Assembly: GCA_035700805.1 (NCBI GenBank)
Contig: DASSOG010000009.1
Coordinates: forward strand, 1 to 64,000
Length of the DNA stretch: 64,000 bases
Source of the DNA: JAGWRI01 sp035700805
GTDB lineage: Bacteria; Gemmatimonadota; Gemmatimonadetes; Gemmatimonadales; Gemmatimonadaceae
Direction of reading: 5' to 3'
Positions within the stretch are counted from its first letter, which is position 1. Every line of letters starts with the position of its first letter. Under the pieces are notes generated by a model. It had not been told where the DNA came from. It was given only the letters and a program-made list of their open reading frames with translations, and searched no databases. Shown here piece after piece: positions 6,958-16,087 of the stretch. A program made the position numbers and the translations under genes.

Positions 6958-8073
6958 ATGAAAGTTGGCGTCCCCAAGGAAATCAAGACGAACGAGAACC
7001 GGGTTGCCCTGGTTCCGGCCGGCGCCGAGGCGCTGGTGTCGGCGGGCCACTCGGTGCTCGTCGAGGCAGGCGCGGGCGAAGGCAGCGGGTTCGCCGACGC
7101 GGACTACACCGCCGTCGGTGCGAAGATCGGGTCCGATGCGGACACGGTTTGGCGCGACAGTGAGATGATCATGAAGGTGAAGGAGCCCATCGAGCCCGAG
7201 TGGAAGCGCCTGCGCAAGGGCCAGCTCGTCTTCACGTACTTTCACTTTGCCGCGGACGAGAAGCTGACCAGGGCGCACCTGGCCAGCGGCGCGGTGTGCG
7301 TGGCATACGAAACCGTTGAACTGCCCAATCGCGAGCTGCCGCTGCTCACGCCCATGTCCGAGGTGGCGGGGCGCATGGCGGTGCAGGAGGGCGCCAAGTA
7401 CCTGGAGAAGCTGCACGGCGGGCGCGGCGTGTTGCTGGGCGGCGTGCCGGGCGTTGCACCCGCGCGCGTCGTGATCCTGGGCGGCGGCGTGGTGGGCACG
7501 AACGCGGCCAAGATGGCGGCCGGCATGGGCGCCATGGTGACGATCCTTGACATCTCGCTGGAGCGGCTGCGTTACCTGAGCGACGTGATGCCGGCCAACG
7601 TGCAGCTCATCCACTCCAACCGGCACCACATCCTGGACGCCATCGCGACGGCCGACCTGGTGGTGGGTGGGGTGCTGATTGCCGGCGGCAAGGCGCCGAA
7701 GCTGGTGCGCCGCGAGGACCTGAAGCGCATGCGTAACGGGTCGGTGATCGTAGACGTGGCCGTGGACCAGGGCGGCTGCGTGGAGACCACGCGCCCGACC
7801 ACGCATGAAGACCCCACCTACGTGGTGGACGGCGTGATCCACTATTCCGTGGCGAACATGCCGGGCGGTGTTCCGCGGACCTCGACCCTGGCCCTGACCA
7901 ACGCGACGCTGCCCTATGCGCTGCAACTGGCCAACAAAGGCTGGAAGCGGGCACTCAAGGAGAACCCCGCGCTGCTCAAGGGCCTGAACGTGGTGGACGG
8001 CAAGGTGACCTACCATGCCGTGGCCGAGGCGTTCGGGATGCCATACGAGGACGCCGCGCGGTTCGTGGGCTGA
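6958..8073 (+). CDS. ald: Alanine dehydrogenase
   Basis: A 371-residue protein, the usual size for NAD-dependent L-alanine dehydrogenase, which interconverts alanine with pyruvate and ammonium. It starts MKVGVPKEIK as family members do. The substrate-binding Lys in MKVKEP (near 75) and the catalytic His in TYFHFAA (near 96) are present, as is the nucleotide-binding GGGVVGTNAAK loop (about residues 178-188) and the VANMPGGVPRTST signature. ATG 6958 is chosen by this alignment; the same frame is open upstream to 6337 but only as a shadow of the transposase fragment. An IS481 remnant occupies its upstream region, so its original promoter may have been replaced. A strong terminator follows. Confidence 0.97.
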   Translation: MKVGVPKEIKTNENRVALVPAGAEALVSAGHSVLVEAGAGEGSGFADADYTAVGAKIGSDADTVWRDSEMIMKVKEPIEPEWKRLRKGQLVFTYFHFAADEKLTRAHLASGAVCVAYETVELPNRELPLLTPMSEVAGRMAVQEGAKYLEKLHGGRGVLLGGVPGVAPARVVILGGGVVGTNAAKMAAGMGAMVTILDISLERLRYLSDVMPANVQLIHSNRHHILDAIATADLVVGGVLIAGGKAPKLVRREDLKRMRNGSVIVDVAVDQGGCVETTRPTTHEDPTYVVDGVIHYSVANMPGGVPRTSTLALTNATLPYALQLANKGWKRALKENPALLKGLNVVDGKVTYHAVAEAFGMPYEDAARFVG

Positions 8074-8105
8074 ACCCATTCCGGCGCGTGCCGGGTCCGA
8101 GTGAA

Positions 8106-8145
8106 GGGGGCGGCGCGCCGGGGTGGCCGCCGCCCCCGTTTTTTT
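8106..8145 (+). terminator. Rho-independent terminator of ald
   Basis: GGGGGCGGC (8106-8114) pairs perfectly with GCCGCCCCC (8129-8137), followed after one G by seven T residues (8139-8145). The G+C-rich 9-bp stem plus T-run is a textbook intrinsic terminator and isolates ald from the mre operon. Confidence 0.9.
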
Positions 8146-8196
8146 ATGTGATCCGGAAGCGGGGGCGAGTGGCGTAGGTTACGACAGGGCAATATC

Positions 8197-8225
8197 TTGC
8201 TGGCATCGGACTGTTGTGGTACGTT
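8197..8225 (+). promoter_or_regulatory. Candidate sigma-70-type promoter for mreB
   Basis: TTGCTG (8197-8202) and TACGTT (8220-8225) are separated by exactly 17 bases. The predicted start near 8232 gives a leader of about 70 bases to the mreB ATG. The hexamers match the TTGnnn/TAnnnT pattern of other candidates here. Confidence 0.5.
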
Positions 8226-8300
8226 GAGGCGCCCGCCCGTCCGCTCACCCCGTAAAGTCTCGCCCTCCGTCCTCTTGTCCCGGGTTTCGACTACCGCCTG

Positions 8301-9338
8301 ATGCGCTGGCCTTTCTTCAAAGCGGGCTCGCTCTTTCCCGCCAACGCCATCGGCGTGGATCTCGGCACGGCCAACACGCTGGTGTATGTAAAGGGTGAAG
8401 GCATCGTGCTCAATGAGCCGTCGGTGGTGGCCATTGATCGCGAGACAAAGGTCATCAAGAGCGTGGGCCTGGAGGCCAAGCGCATGCTCGGCCGGACGCC
8501 GGATGGCGTGGTGGCCGTGCGGCCCATGAAGGACGGCGTGATTGCCGACTTCGACGTGACCGAGAAGATGCTGCGGTACTTCCTCACCCTGATTATTGAG
8601 AATCACGTATTCAAGGTGAAGCCGCGGGTCATTGTCTGCGTCCCGTCGGGCATCACGGAAGTGGAGCGACGCGCGGTGCGCGACTCGGCCATGGGCGCGG
8701 GCGCCAAGGAAGTGTTCATGGTGGCCGAGCCCATGGCGGCAGCCATCGGCGTGGGACTGCCCGTGGAGACGCCCACCGGCAACATGGTGATCGATATTGG
8801 CGGCGGCACCACGGAAATCGCGGTGATCGCGCTCTCGGGCATCGTGAGCGACACCTCCATTCGCACGGGCGGCGACGAGCTGGACATTGCCATCGTCCAG
8901 TTCCTGCGCAAGAACTACAACCTGCTCATTGGCGAGCAGACCGCCGAGCAGGTGAAGATCCAGGTGGGGTCGGCGGCCCCGGTGGGGGACGAGCGCGAGA
9001 TGGAAGTGAAGGGACGCGACCTGGTGTCGGGCATTCCCAAGACGGTGCGCGTGCATTCCAGCGAGATCCGCGAAGCGCTGCAGGAGCCGGTGCAGCAGAT
9101 CGTGGACGCCGTCCGGCGCGCGCTGGAGATCACGCCCCCGGAGCTGGCCAGCGACATCGTGGATCGCGGCATCGTGATGACCGGCGGTGGCGCGCTGATC
9201 CGCGGGCTGGACCTGCTGTTGAGCCAGGAGACCAGCCTGCCGATCCACGTGGACGAGGATCCGCTGACGTGTGTGGTGCGGGGGACGGGGCGGATCCTGG
9301 ACGACGAGGCGAAGTACTGGTCGGTGCTGAGTAGCTGA
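8301..9338 (+). CDS. mreB: Rod shape-determining protein MreB
   Basis: A 345-residue actin homologue that forms membrane-associated filaments and positions the cell-elongation machinery. The phosphate-1 loop GVDLGTANTLVYVKG is at about residues 18-32, the phosphate-2 region MVIDIGGGTTEIAVI near 158-172 and the adenosine loop GGGALIRGLD near 295-305. The N-terminus carries a short WPFF hydrophobic stretch that could serve as membrane anchor. It is first in an mreB-mreC-mreD-mrdA-rodA operon, which suggests a rod-shaped cell. Confidence 0.98.
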   Translation: MRWPFFKAGSLFPANAIGVDLGTANTLVYVKGEGIVLNEPSVVAIDRETKVIKSVGLEAKRMLGRTPDGVVAVRPMKDGVIADFDVTEKMLRYFLTLIIENHVFKVKPRVIVCVPSGITEVERRAVRDSAMGAGAKEVFMVAEPMAAAIGVGLPVETPTGNMVIDIGGGTTEIAVIALSGIVSDTSIRTGGDELDIAIVQFLRKNYNLLIGEQTAEQVKIQVGSAAPVGDEREMEVKGRDLVSGIPKTVRVHSSEIREALQEPVQQIVDAVRRALEITPPELASDIVDRGIVMTGGGALIRGLDLLLSQETSLPIHVDEDPLTCVVRGTGRILDDEAKYWSVLSS

Positions 9339-9346
9339 CGGGCGTC

Positions 9347-10354
9347 GTGGTGCGCGCGCCCGGATCCGGCTCCCGTCTTGATGTTGCCGTCATGGCAATC
9401 TGCGTCGGCCTTGCCGCGCTCGTCATGACCCTGCCGTCCGACACCAGCGCGCCGATTGCCAGCGGGCTCCGTCGTACGCTCATGGCGCCCCTGGTGACCG
9501 TGCAGCACGGCGCCGAGCAGTGGCGCGTGGCATGGCTGGAGTCGGAGCGACTGGCGCTGGGGCGCGATTCACTGGCCGTCGAGGCCGCCGACGCGAGGTC
9601 GCTGCGCCTGGAGAACGCGCGCTTGCGCGACCTGCTTGGCCTTGGCGGCCGGCTCCGGTGGGGCATCATTCCCGCGGAAGCCATGCAGACCTCCGCGCGT
9701 CCCGACGGGCTGCTCACGTCGCTGGTGCTGAGCGCGGGCAGCAATGCCGGTGTCGCGACGTTCAGCCCGGTGGTCGGCCCCGAGGGCGTGATCGGCATGG
9801 TGCAGTCGGTGGATCCCCAGACGAGCGTGGTGATGCTGTTCTCGAATCCGGATTTTCGCGTGAGCGCGGAGACGGTGGATGGGTCGGGGTTCGGCATCGT
9901 GTACCCGCACGAGGGCTCGGGCGCGTCGGACTACCTGCTGGAACTGCGCAACGTGGTGTTCCGGACGCAGCTCAGGCCTGGCACGGAGATCATCACCTCC
10001 GGCCTGGGCGGGACCTTCCCGCGAGGCATCCCGGTGGGCGCCGTGGTGGCGGAGATCAAGGCGTCGGCGGGGTGGTCGCGCACGTACCTGGTGCGCCCGG
10101 CGGTGAACCCCGCCAACGTCACGTCGGTGATGGTGATGACGCCGGAGCGCGCGGCGCAGGACGTGGGCAACGCCTGGGCCACCGCGCTCGGCGCGGACTC
10201 AGCGCGCGAGCGGATGCAATCGGGCGCGGCGGCGCTGGCGCGGCACGCGGCGGAGCTGGAAGCGGCCCGGCATCGCGCCGTGGTGGACGCCACGCCGCCC
10301 GACAGCGCGCGCGCGGATTCCGTGCGGCGCGCCAACGGCGGCGGTGAGCAGTGA
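9347..10354 (+). CDS. mreC: Rod shape-determining protein MreC
   Basis: A 335-residue protein with one N-terminal transmembrane segment (about residues 15-30), a coiled-coil stretch (about 55-95) and the MreC beta-barrel core, recognisable by SAGSNAGVATFSPVVGPEGVIG and ITSGLGGTFPRGIPVG. MreC links MreB filaments to PBP2/RodA in the periplasm and activates PBP2. A second GTG lies 3 bases after the first and could be the true start. It follows mreB by 8 bases and overlaps mreD (GTGA). The tail beyond about residue 265 is a variable Ala/Arg-rich extension. Confidence 0.92.
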   Translation: MVRAPGSGSRLDVAVMAICVGLAALVMTLPSDTSAPIASGLRRTLMAPLVTVQHGAEQWRVAWLESERLALGRDSLAVEAADARSLRLENARLRDLLGLGGRLRWGIIPAEAMQTSARPDGLLTSLVLSAGSNAGVATFSPVVGPEGVIGMVQSVDPQTSVVMLFSNPDFRVSAETVDGSGFGIVYPHEGSGASDYLLELRNVVFRTQLRPGTEIITSGLGGTFPRGIPVGAVVAEIKASAGWSRTYLVRPAVNPANVTSVMVMTPERAAQDVGNAWATALGADSARERMQSGAAALARHAAELEAARHRAVVDATPPDSARADSVRRANGGGEQ

Positions 10355-10863
10355 AGGGGGGCGCGGGCGTCCGGATCGGGATCGTGGTCGTGGTGCTGGT
10401 GGTGCTGCAGTTTGCGGTGCGGCCGCTCATCCCCTGGCGGGTGTCGCCGGATTTCGTGGTGATCGCGCTGCTGTATGCGGCGCTGCGCGTGCGCCCTGGC
10501 AGCGCGGCCGTGCTGGGGTTCGTGCTGGGCCTGGCCACCGATTCACTGGCGCTTGGCGGATTTGGCGCCGGCGCGCTGGCCCTTTCGGTGGTGGGATTCG
10601 GGGCCTCGTGGCTGCGCGCCGCGTTCTTTGCCGACACGGTGGCGATCAACGCGGGATTCCTGTTCGCGGGCAAGTGGGTGTTTGACCTGATCTATGTGCT
10701 GGTGCAGCACCGGCTGCCCGTGGGTGGCACCCTGGCGCAACTGCTGTTGTGGTCGGTGCTGTCGGCGGCCTTCACCGCGGTGGCGGGCGTGGTGGTGCTG
10801 GCCATCCTGCGTCCGCTGACCGGGGCCGTGGCCGACGTACGGGGCAGGGGACCGGTGCGGTGA
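10351..10863 (+). CDS. mreD: Rod shape-determining protein MreD
   Basis: A 170-residue integral membrane protein with about five predicted transmembrane segments, normal for MreD. Sequence conservation in this family is low; the call rests on topology, the PWRVSPDFVVIALLYAALR region and its place between mreC and mrdA. The GTG start overlaps the mreC stop by 4 bases and its own TGA is overlapped by the mrdA GTG. Confidence 0.88.
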   Translation: MKGGAGVRIGIVVVVLVVLQFAVRPLIPWRVSPDFVVIALLYAALRVRPGSAAVLGFVLGLATDSLALGGFGAGALALSVVGFGASWLRAAFFADTVAINAGFLFAGKWVFDLIYVLVQHRLPVGGTLAQLLLWSVLSAAFTAVAGVVVLAILRPLTGAVADVRGRGPVR

Positions 10864-12644
10864 GATTCCACCCGAATGAGGTGGCGCGGCGGGGCCGCGC
10901 GCTGCTCACGATCATCGGGCTGGCGCTGGCGGTCCTGGTGGTGGCGTTCTTCCGCACGCAGGTGATCCGGAACCAGCAGTGGTCGCTGCGCTCGGAGGAG
11001 AACCGGCTGCGCGAGGTCCCGCTGGTGGCGCCGCGCGGCACCATTTACGATCGCACGGGGCGCGTGATTGCGGGGAGCGTCGTCGGCTACACGGTGTCCA
11101 TCCTGGCGCGGTCCGCCGACTCGCTGCGCAGCACGCTGGGCCGGGTGTCCAGCCTGGTGCCGATGAGCCAGGGCGAGGTGGACGCCGCCCTGCGCCGGTT
11201 CAACCGCAACCCCGTGCGGCCCACGGTGATCCTGCCCGATCCGTCGTTCGAGCAGATCTCCGTGCTGGAGGAACACCGCATAGACTTTCCGAACCTCATC
11301 ATCCAGTCCGCGCCCAAGCGGTACTACCCCGACAGCAGCATCGTGTCGTCGTTCGTGGGCACCATTGGGGAGGTGAGTGATTCGGAGCTGACGCTGCCCG
11401 CGTTTGCGGATTACAAGCCTGGCATGCTGGTGGGCAAGCAGGGACTGGAGCGGCAGTACGAGTCCTCCCTGCGCGGCCGCGAGGGCAGCCGGTTCGTGGA
11501 GGTGGACGCGCGCGGGCGCGTGGTGCGCGAAGTGGGGGCGCGGGAGGACCTGGAGCCGGAGCAGGGGACGCCGCTCTACACCAACATTGACCTGGACCTG
11601 CAGGAATACATCGCGCACGTATTCGGGGATTCGTTGACGGGGGGCGCGGTGGCGCTGGAGCCCCGTACGGGGGCGGTGCTGGCGCTGTACAGCGCGCCGA
11701 CGTGGGATCCGAACCGGTTCGTGGGGGGCGTGTCCTATGCATATTATGATTCGCTGCTGAAGGATCCGCGCACCCCGCTCTACAACAAGGCCACGCAGGG
11801 CCAGTATCCGCCGGGGTCCACGTGGAAGCTGGCCACCGCGGTGATCGGGCTGCAGGACAGCGTCGTGCGCATGGATTCGCACATGCCCGAGCCCTGTACC
11901 GGCAGCTATGTGTACGGCAACCGCGCGTGGGCGTGCTGGGAACCCAAGGGGCACGGGGACCTCACGCTGGGCGAGGCCATCGTCAAGTCGTGCGACGTGT
12001 ACTTCTACCAGCTCGGGTTGCAGATCGGGCTCAGCCGGCTGCTGGCGGGCGGCGTGGCGCTGGGGTTCACGTCCTCCACCGGCATCGACCTGCCCGAGGA
12101 CAGCCGGCCGCGCTTTCCGGACCAGGTGAAGTACTTTGACGAGAAGTTCGGCCCACGCGGATGGACGCGCGGCGCCACGGTGATGAACATGTCCATCGGG
12201 CAGGGTGCCAACGCGCAGACCGTGGTGGGCATGGCCAAGTTCTACGCGGCCCTGGCCGAGGGGGGCCTGGCCCCCACGCCCGAGGTCGCCGTCAAGCCGC
12301 CCGAGCGGAATCGCATATTTCAGTTATCTGATGTCCAGATGGCGGCCATCCGCAATTCGCTCATGGGCGTGGTGCAGGAAGGGGGCACGGCCTCCAGCGC
12401 CGGCATCCAGGGCGTGGCGCTCGCGGGCAAGACCGGGACCGCCCAGAGCGGCGTGCTCCGAAATGGCGTGGAACAGGATCACGCCTGGTTCGCCGGGTTC
12501 GCACCGGCGGACAATCCCCGGATCGTGGTGGTGGTGATGATCGAATTCGGCGGACACGGGCCGCGCGCGGCGCGCGTCGCGTCGTCCATCATCAACCACT
12601 ACCTGAAGACCAGTGTCACCAGCCTGGTGGAGCCCAACGGATGA
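10860..12644 (+). CDS. mrdA: Penicillin-binding protein 2 (elongasome transpeptidase)
   Basis: A 594-residue class B PBP that cross-links new peptidoglycan during elongation. An N-terminal transmembrane anchor (about 13-30) is followed by the PBP dimerisation domain and the transpeptidase domain. The nucleophile motif STWK starts at Ser320 (after PPG), the second motif is SCD in VKSCDVYFYQLG, and KTG starts at Lys524. GTG 10860 is chosen: it forms a GTGA overlap with mreD and gives a normal cytoplasmic N-terminus (MRFHPNE); an open frame upstream is only an overlap into mreD. The next gene, rodA, is its glycosyltransferase partner. Confidence 0.96.
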   Translation: MRFHPNEVARRGRALLTIIGLALAVLVVAFFRTQVIRNQQWSLRSEENRLREVPLVAPRGTIYDRTGRVIAGSVVGYTVSILARSADSLRSTLGRVSSLVPMSQGEVDAALRRFNRNPVRPTVILPDPSFEQISVLEEHRIDFPNLIIQSAPKRYYPDSSIVSSFVGTIGEVSDSELTLPAFADYKPGMLVGKQGLERQYESSLRGREGSRFVEVDARGRVVREVGAREDLEPEQGTPLYTNIDLDLQEYIAHVFGDSLTGGAVALEPRTGAVLALYSAPTWDPNRFVGGVSYAYYDSLLKDPRTPLYNKATQGQYPPGSTWKLATAVIGLQDSVVRMDSHMPEPCTGSYVYGNRAWACWEPKGHGDLTLGEAIVKSCDVYFYQLGLQIGLSRLLAGGVALGFTSSTGIDLPEDSRPRFPDQVKYFDEKFGPRGWTRGATVMNMSIGQGANAQTVVGMAKFYAALAEGGLAPTPEVAVKPPERNRIFQLSDVQMAAIRNSLMGVVQEGGTASSAGIQGVALAGKTGTAQSGVLRNGVEQDHAWFAGFAPADNPRIVVVVMIEFGGHGPRAARVASSIINHYLKTSVTSLVEPNG

Positions 12645-13897
12645 GCCCCGCCCGCCGGTTCCCGATGGACTGGCCGCTGGTGATCACGGCGCTCCTGCTC
12701 TCCGTGTACGGCATTGCCATCGTGTATTCGGCCGGCCAGACCGACGTGCCGACCAGCGTGGCGCACCTCTACCGCAACCAGATCGTGTGGTGCGTGCTGG
12801 GCATTGCCGCCGCGTTCGGGGTGAGCCGGCTGTCGGGCCGGATGCTGGAGTATGTCACGCTGCCGGCGTACGCGGTGACCATTGGCGTGCTGGTGCTCCT
12901 GCTGTTCATCGGGGAAGGAGCGGGCACCGCGGCCAGCACCAGGAGCTGGCTCGCCATCGGCGGCATCCGGCTGGGACAGCCCTCGGAGCTGGCCAAGCTG
13001 ACCGTCACGATGATGCTGGCCAAGGTGCTGGCTGCCAACCGCGACGCCCCCAACTCGCTGGTGAAGCTCTGGAAGCCGGCGGCGGTGGTGGGCGTGCCCT
13101 GGGTGCTGATCATGCTGCAGCCGGACCTGGGCACGGGCATCGTGTTCGTCGGCATCTTCTTCGTGATGCTGTACTGGGCCGGGGTGGAGTGGCCCTTGCT
13201 GGTGCTGCTGGCCAGTCCCGTGATCAGCCTGGTGCTGGCGTTCAGCACCAGCCTGTGGGGGGCGTGGTTCCTGCTGCTGCTGGCCCTCGTGATCTGGTAC
13301 AAGCCCTACCTCTGGGAGAGCATCACCTTCGTGGCCGCGAACGTGGTGGCCGGCGTGGTGGCGCCGCTGCTCTGGGCGCACCTGGGCAGCTACCGGCAGG
13401 CGCGGCTGCGCGTGTACCTGGATCCGTCCAGCGATCCCCTGCGCAGCGGGTACCATGTGATCCAGTCGCAGGTGGCCATCGGGTCGGGCGGATGGCTGGG
13501 CAAGGGCTTCACCATGGGGACGCAGAAGCGGCTCGCGTTCCTGCCCGCGCAGCACACCGACTTCGTCTTCTCGGTCGTGGGCGAGGAGCTGGGCTTCGTG
13601 GGCGTCACGGTCGCGCTGCTGCTGTTCGGCTACCTGTTCTATCGCGTGGTGCGCATCGCGGCCCGGGCCAGCGAATCCTACACCAGCCTGGTGGCCTCCG
13701 GCCTGCTCGGCCTCTGGTTCACGCACGTGATCGAGAACGTGGGCATGACGCTCAACCTGACGCCGGTGACGGGCATTCCGCTGCCCTTCTTCAGCTACGG
13801 CGGATCGTTCATGTTCACCTGCTGGCTGGCGGTGGGGCTGCTGGTCCGGATTTCGAGTGACGGACGCGGGGCCGGCCTGGGCCCCGTGGCGCGCTGA
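12641..13897 (+). CDS. rodA: RodA peptidoglycan glycosyltransferase (SEDS family)
   Basis: A 418-residue SEDS membrane protein with about ten transmembrane helices that polymerises lipid II with PBP2. Recognisable SEDS features include GQPSELAKL near residue 110, the PDLGT motif near 163, the LGSYRQARL/YHVIQSQVAIGSGG region that contains the catalytic Asp-bearing loop, and TPVTGIPLPFFSYGGS near the C-terminus. RodA rather than FtsW is chosen from the mreBCD-mrdA context. ATG 12641 overlaps the mrdA stop (ATGA). Confidence 0.96.
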   Translation: MSPARRFPMDWPLVITALLLSVYGIAIVYSAGQTDVPTSVAHLYRNQIVWCVLGIAAAFGVSRLSGRMLEYVTLPAYAVTIGVLVLLLFIGEGAGTAASTRSWLAIGGIRLGQPSELAKLTVTMMLAKVLAANRDAPNSLVKLWKPAAVVGVPWVLIMLQPDLGTGIVFVGIFFVMLYWAGVEWPLLVLLASPVISLVLAFSTSLWGAWFLLLLALVIWYKPYLWESITFVAANVVAGVVAPLLWAHLGSYRQARLRVYLDPSSDPLRSGYHVIQSQVAIGSGGWLGKGFTMGTQKRLAFLPAQHTDFVFSVVGEELGFVGVTVALLLFGYLFYRVVRIAARASESYTSLVASGLLGLWFTHVIENVGMTLNLTPVTGIPLPFFSYGGSFMFTCWLAVGLLVRISSDGRGAGLGPVAR

Positions 13898-13941
13898 GCC
13901 CACCACTTCCCCCGCCCGCGCAGCCCCGCCAGATTTGCGGG

Positions 13942-14805
13942 ATGGCTTGGTTCCGGAAGGAAAAGAAGGTTCGGCAATCCCGCCGCGAGAAGCTGGAGAT
14001 TCCCGCGGATGTCTGGGAAAAGTGCGAAGCGTGCGGGTACACGGACATCCGCGAGAAGTTTGTCCGCAACCTGAACGTCTGCCCCAACTGCGACCACCAC
14101 CGGCGCATCCGGGCGCACGAGTACGCGGGCATCCTGCTGGACGACGGCACGATGGAGGAACTGGAGGTGGACCTCCGGTCCACCGATCCCCTGGGCTTCC
14201 CCGAATACCCGGCGCGGCTCAAGCGCGCCATCAAGAAGGCCGGCGACACCGACGCCCTGCTGGCAGTGTCGGGCATGATTGACGCTGCGCCGGTGAACCT
14301 GGGCATCATGGATTTTGCCTTCATGGGCGGTTCCATGGGGTCGGTGGTGGGTGAGAAGATCGCGCGGCTGGGCCAGCGTTCGCTGGAGCGGAAGTACCCG
14401 CTGATCGTCATCTCCGCCTCGGGCGGCGCGCGCATGCAGGAGGGGGTGCTCTCGCTCATGCAGATGGCCAAGGTGTCGGCCATGCTGGCGCAACTGGCGG
14501 AGCGGCGCATCCCGTACATCTCCATCCTCACCAACCCCACGACGGGCGGCGTGAGCGCCAGCTACTCGATGCTGGGTGACGCAATCATCGCGGAACCGGG
14601 CGCGGTGATCGGCTTCGCGGGACCTCGCGTGATCAAGCAGACGCTGGGGCAGGACCTGCCGGAGGGGTTCCAGACCTCGGAGTTCCTGCTCGAGCACGGC
14701 ATGCTCGACACGGTGGTCCACCGTCGCGACCTCAAGCAGGTGGTGAGCCAACTGCTTCGCCACATGTCCGGCAAACCGGCGGCCTCGGGGTGGGAGTCTA
14801 CCTGA
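13942..14805 (+). CDS. accD: Acetyl-CoA carboxylase carboxyltransferase subunit beta
   Basis: A 287-residue AccD that, with AccA, transfers CO2 from carboxybiotin to acetyl-CoA for fatty-acid synthesis. The N-terminal zinc ribbon CEACGY...CPNC is at about residues 31-53, followed by the crotonase-type core with GSVVGEKIARL, SGGARMQEG and TNPTTGGVSASYSMLGD. No accA gene is nearby. It starts 44 bases after rodA and overlaps folC by 16 bases; accD-folC adjacency is common in bacteria. Confidence 0.97.
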   Translation: MAWFRKEKKVRQSRREKLEIPADVWEKCEACGYTDIREKFVRNLNVCPNCDHHRRIRAHEYAGILLDDGTMEELEVDLRSTDPLGFPEYPARLKRAIKKAGDTDALLAVSGMIDAAPVNLGIMDFAFMGGSMGSVVGEKIARLGQRSLERKYPLIVISASGGARMQEGVLSLMQMAKVSAMLAQLAERRIPYISILTNPTTGGVSASYSMLGDAIIAEPGAVIGFAGPRVIKQTLGQDLPEGFQTSEFLLEHGMLDTVVHRRDLKQVVSQLLRHMSGKPAASGWEST

Positions 14806-16079
14806 CCGCGTACCAGGACGCGCTGCAGAACCTGTTTGCGCGGACGACTGGCGGCTACAAGTTCGGACTGGAGCGCACCGAGACCCTGCTCAGCGCGCTG
14901 GACAATCCGCACCGCGCGTTCCCGGTGCTCCACGTGGCCGGCACCAACGGCAAGGGGAGCGCGGTAGCCACGGCGGCGGCGCTGCTGCAGGCGAAGGGGC
15001 TCCGCGTGGGGCGCTACACGTCGCCGCACCTGGTGGACTTCCGCGAGCGCATCGTGGTGGACGACGTGCCCATTTCCGGCCAGGAGGTGGTGGCGTTCGT
15101 GGAGCAGTGGACGCCGCTGGTCGAGCGGATTGGCGGGACGTTCTTCGAGGCCACCACGGCCATGGCGTTCGCCCACTTTCGCGACCGGCACGTGGACGTG
15201 GGGCTCATCGAGACCGGGCTGGGCGGGCGGCTGGACAGCACCAACGTGGTGGACCCGGTGTCGGCCGGCGTGATCTCCATTGGCTTTGACCACATGGAGT
15301 ACCTGGGCGACACGCTGGAGGAGATTGCCGCTGAGAAGGCGGGCATCTTCAAGACGGGGCGTCCGGCGGTGATCGGGGAGCCCGACGGCCACATCCGTTC
15401 GTTCCTGGCCGACCGGGCGCGCACCGCGGGCGCATCTGATGTGCGCGTGGTCGCCGAGCGCACGGGCGTGGATGACGTGGTGGTGGACGCCCACGGGACC
15501 GAATTCACGCTCTCGGCGCTGGGCCAGCGACGGCGACTGCGCACTCCCCTGACGGGGGCGCATCAGGCGGCGAACCTGGCGTTCACGCTCGAATGGCTGG
15601 ATGCGGCGGGCCCTCCATTTGCGGTGACCCTCGAGGACGCGGAGCGCCACCTGGCCGGGATTTCCATTCCGGGGCGCTTCCAGCGCGAGGGGCGGTACCT
15701 GTTTGACGTGGCGCACAATGGCGACGGGGCGCGGGTGCTGGCGGAGACCATGCGCCGAGTGGCGCCGCCCGCGCCCGTGGCCGCCGTGGTCTGCGCGCTG
15801 CGCGACAAGGACTGGCACGAGATGCTGCTGGCGCTCGCGCCGTGTGTGGAGCGGTTCGTGCTGACCAACGCGCCGACGGCGCCCGCCAGCCGGGCGTGGG
15901 ACCTGGACGAGGTGAGCGCGTTCGCGCGGGCGCGCGGCATTGCGTTCGAGTCCGAGCCGGACTTTGACCGGGCGCTGGCGCGGGGCGGGGAGCTGGGGCA
16001 CACGGTCCTGGTCACGGGCTCCTTCCACACGGTGGGCGACGCGATGGCGCGCTTGCACGTGGCTTCACTCCCCCAATAG
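14790..16079 (+). CDS. folC: Folylpolyglutamate synthase / dihydrofolate synthase
   Basis: A 429-residue Mur-ligase-like enzyme that adds glutamate to dihydropteroate and folates. The P-loop HVAGTNGKGSA is at about residues 48-58, followed by the SPHLVDFRERI loop, ETGLGGRLDSTN (about 140-151) and the C-terminal FDVAHNGDGARVL segment with the substrate-positioning Asp and His. The GTG at 14790 lies inside accD. FolB and FolK are encoded further right at 55.5-56.3 kb. Confidence 0.95.
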   Translation: MGVYLTAYQDALQNLFARTTGGYKFGLERTETLLSALDNPHRAFPVLHVAGTNGKGSAVATAAALLQAKGLRVGRYTSPHLVDFRERIVVDDVPISGQEVVAFVEQWTPLVERIGGTFFEATTAMAFAHFRDRHVDVGLIETGLGGRLDSTNVVDPVSAGVISIGFDHMEYLGDTLEEIAAEKAGIFKTGRPAVIGEPDGHIRSFLADRARTAGASDVRVVAERTGVDDVVVDAHGTEFTLSALGQRRRLRTPLTGAHQAANLAFTLEWLDAAGPPFAVTLEDAERHLAGISIPGRFQREGRYLFDVAHNGDGARVLAETMRRVAPPAPVAAVVCALRDKDWHEMLLALAPCVERFVLTNAPTAPASRAWDLDEVSAFARARGIAFESEPDFDRALARGGELGHTVLVTGSFHTVGDAMARLHVASLPQ

Positions 16080-16087
16080 CTTGGGGG

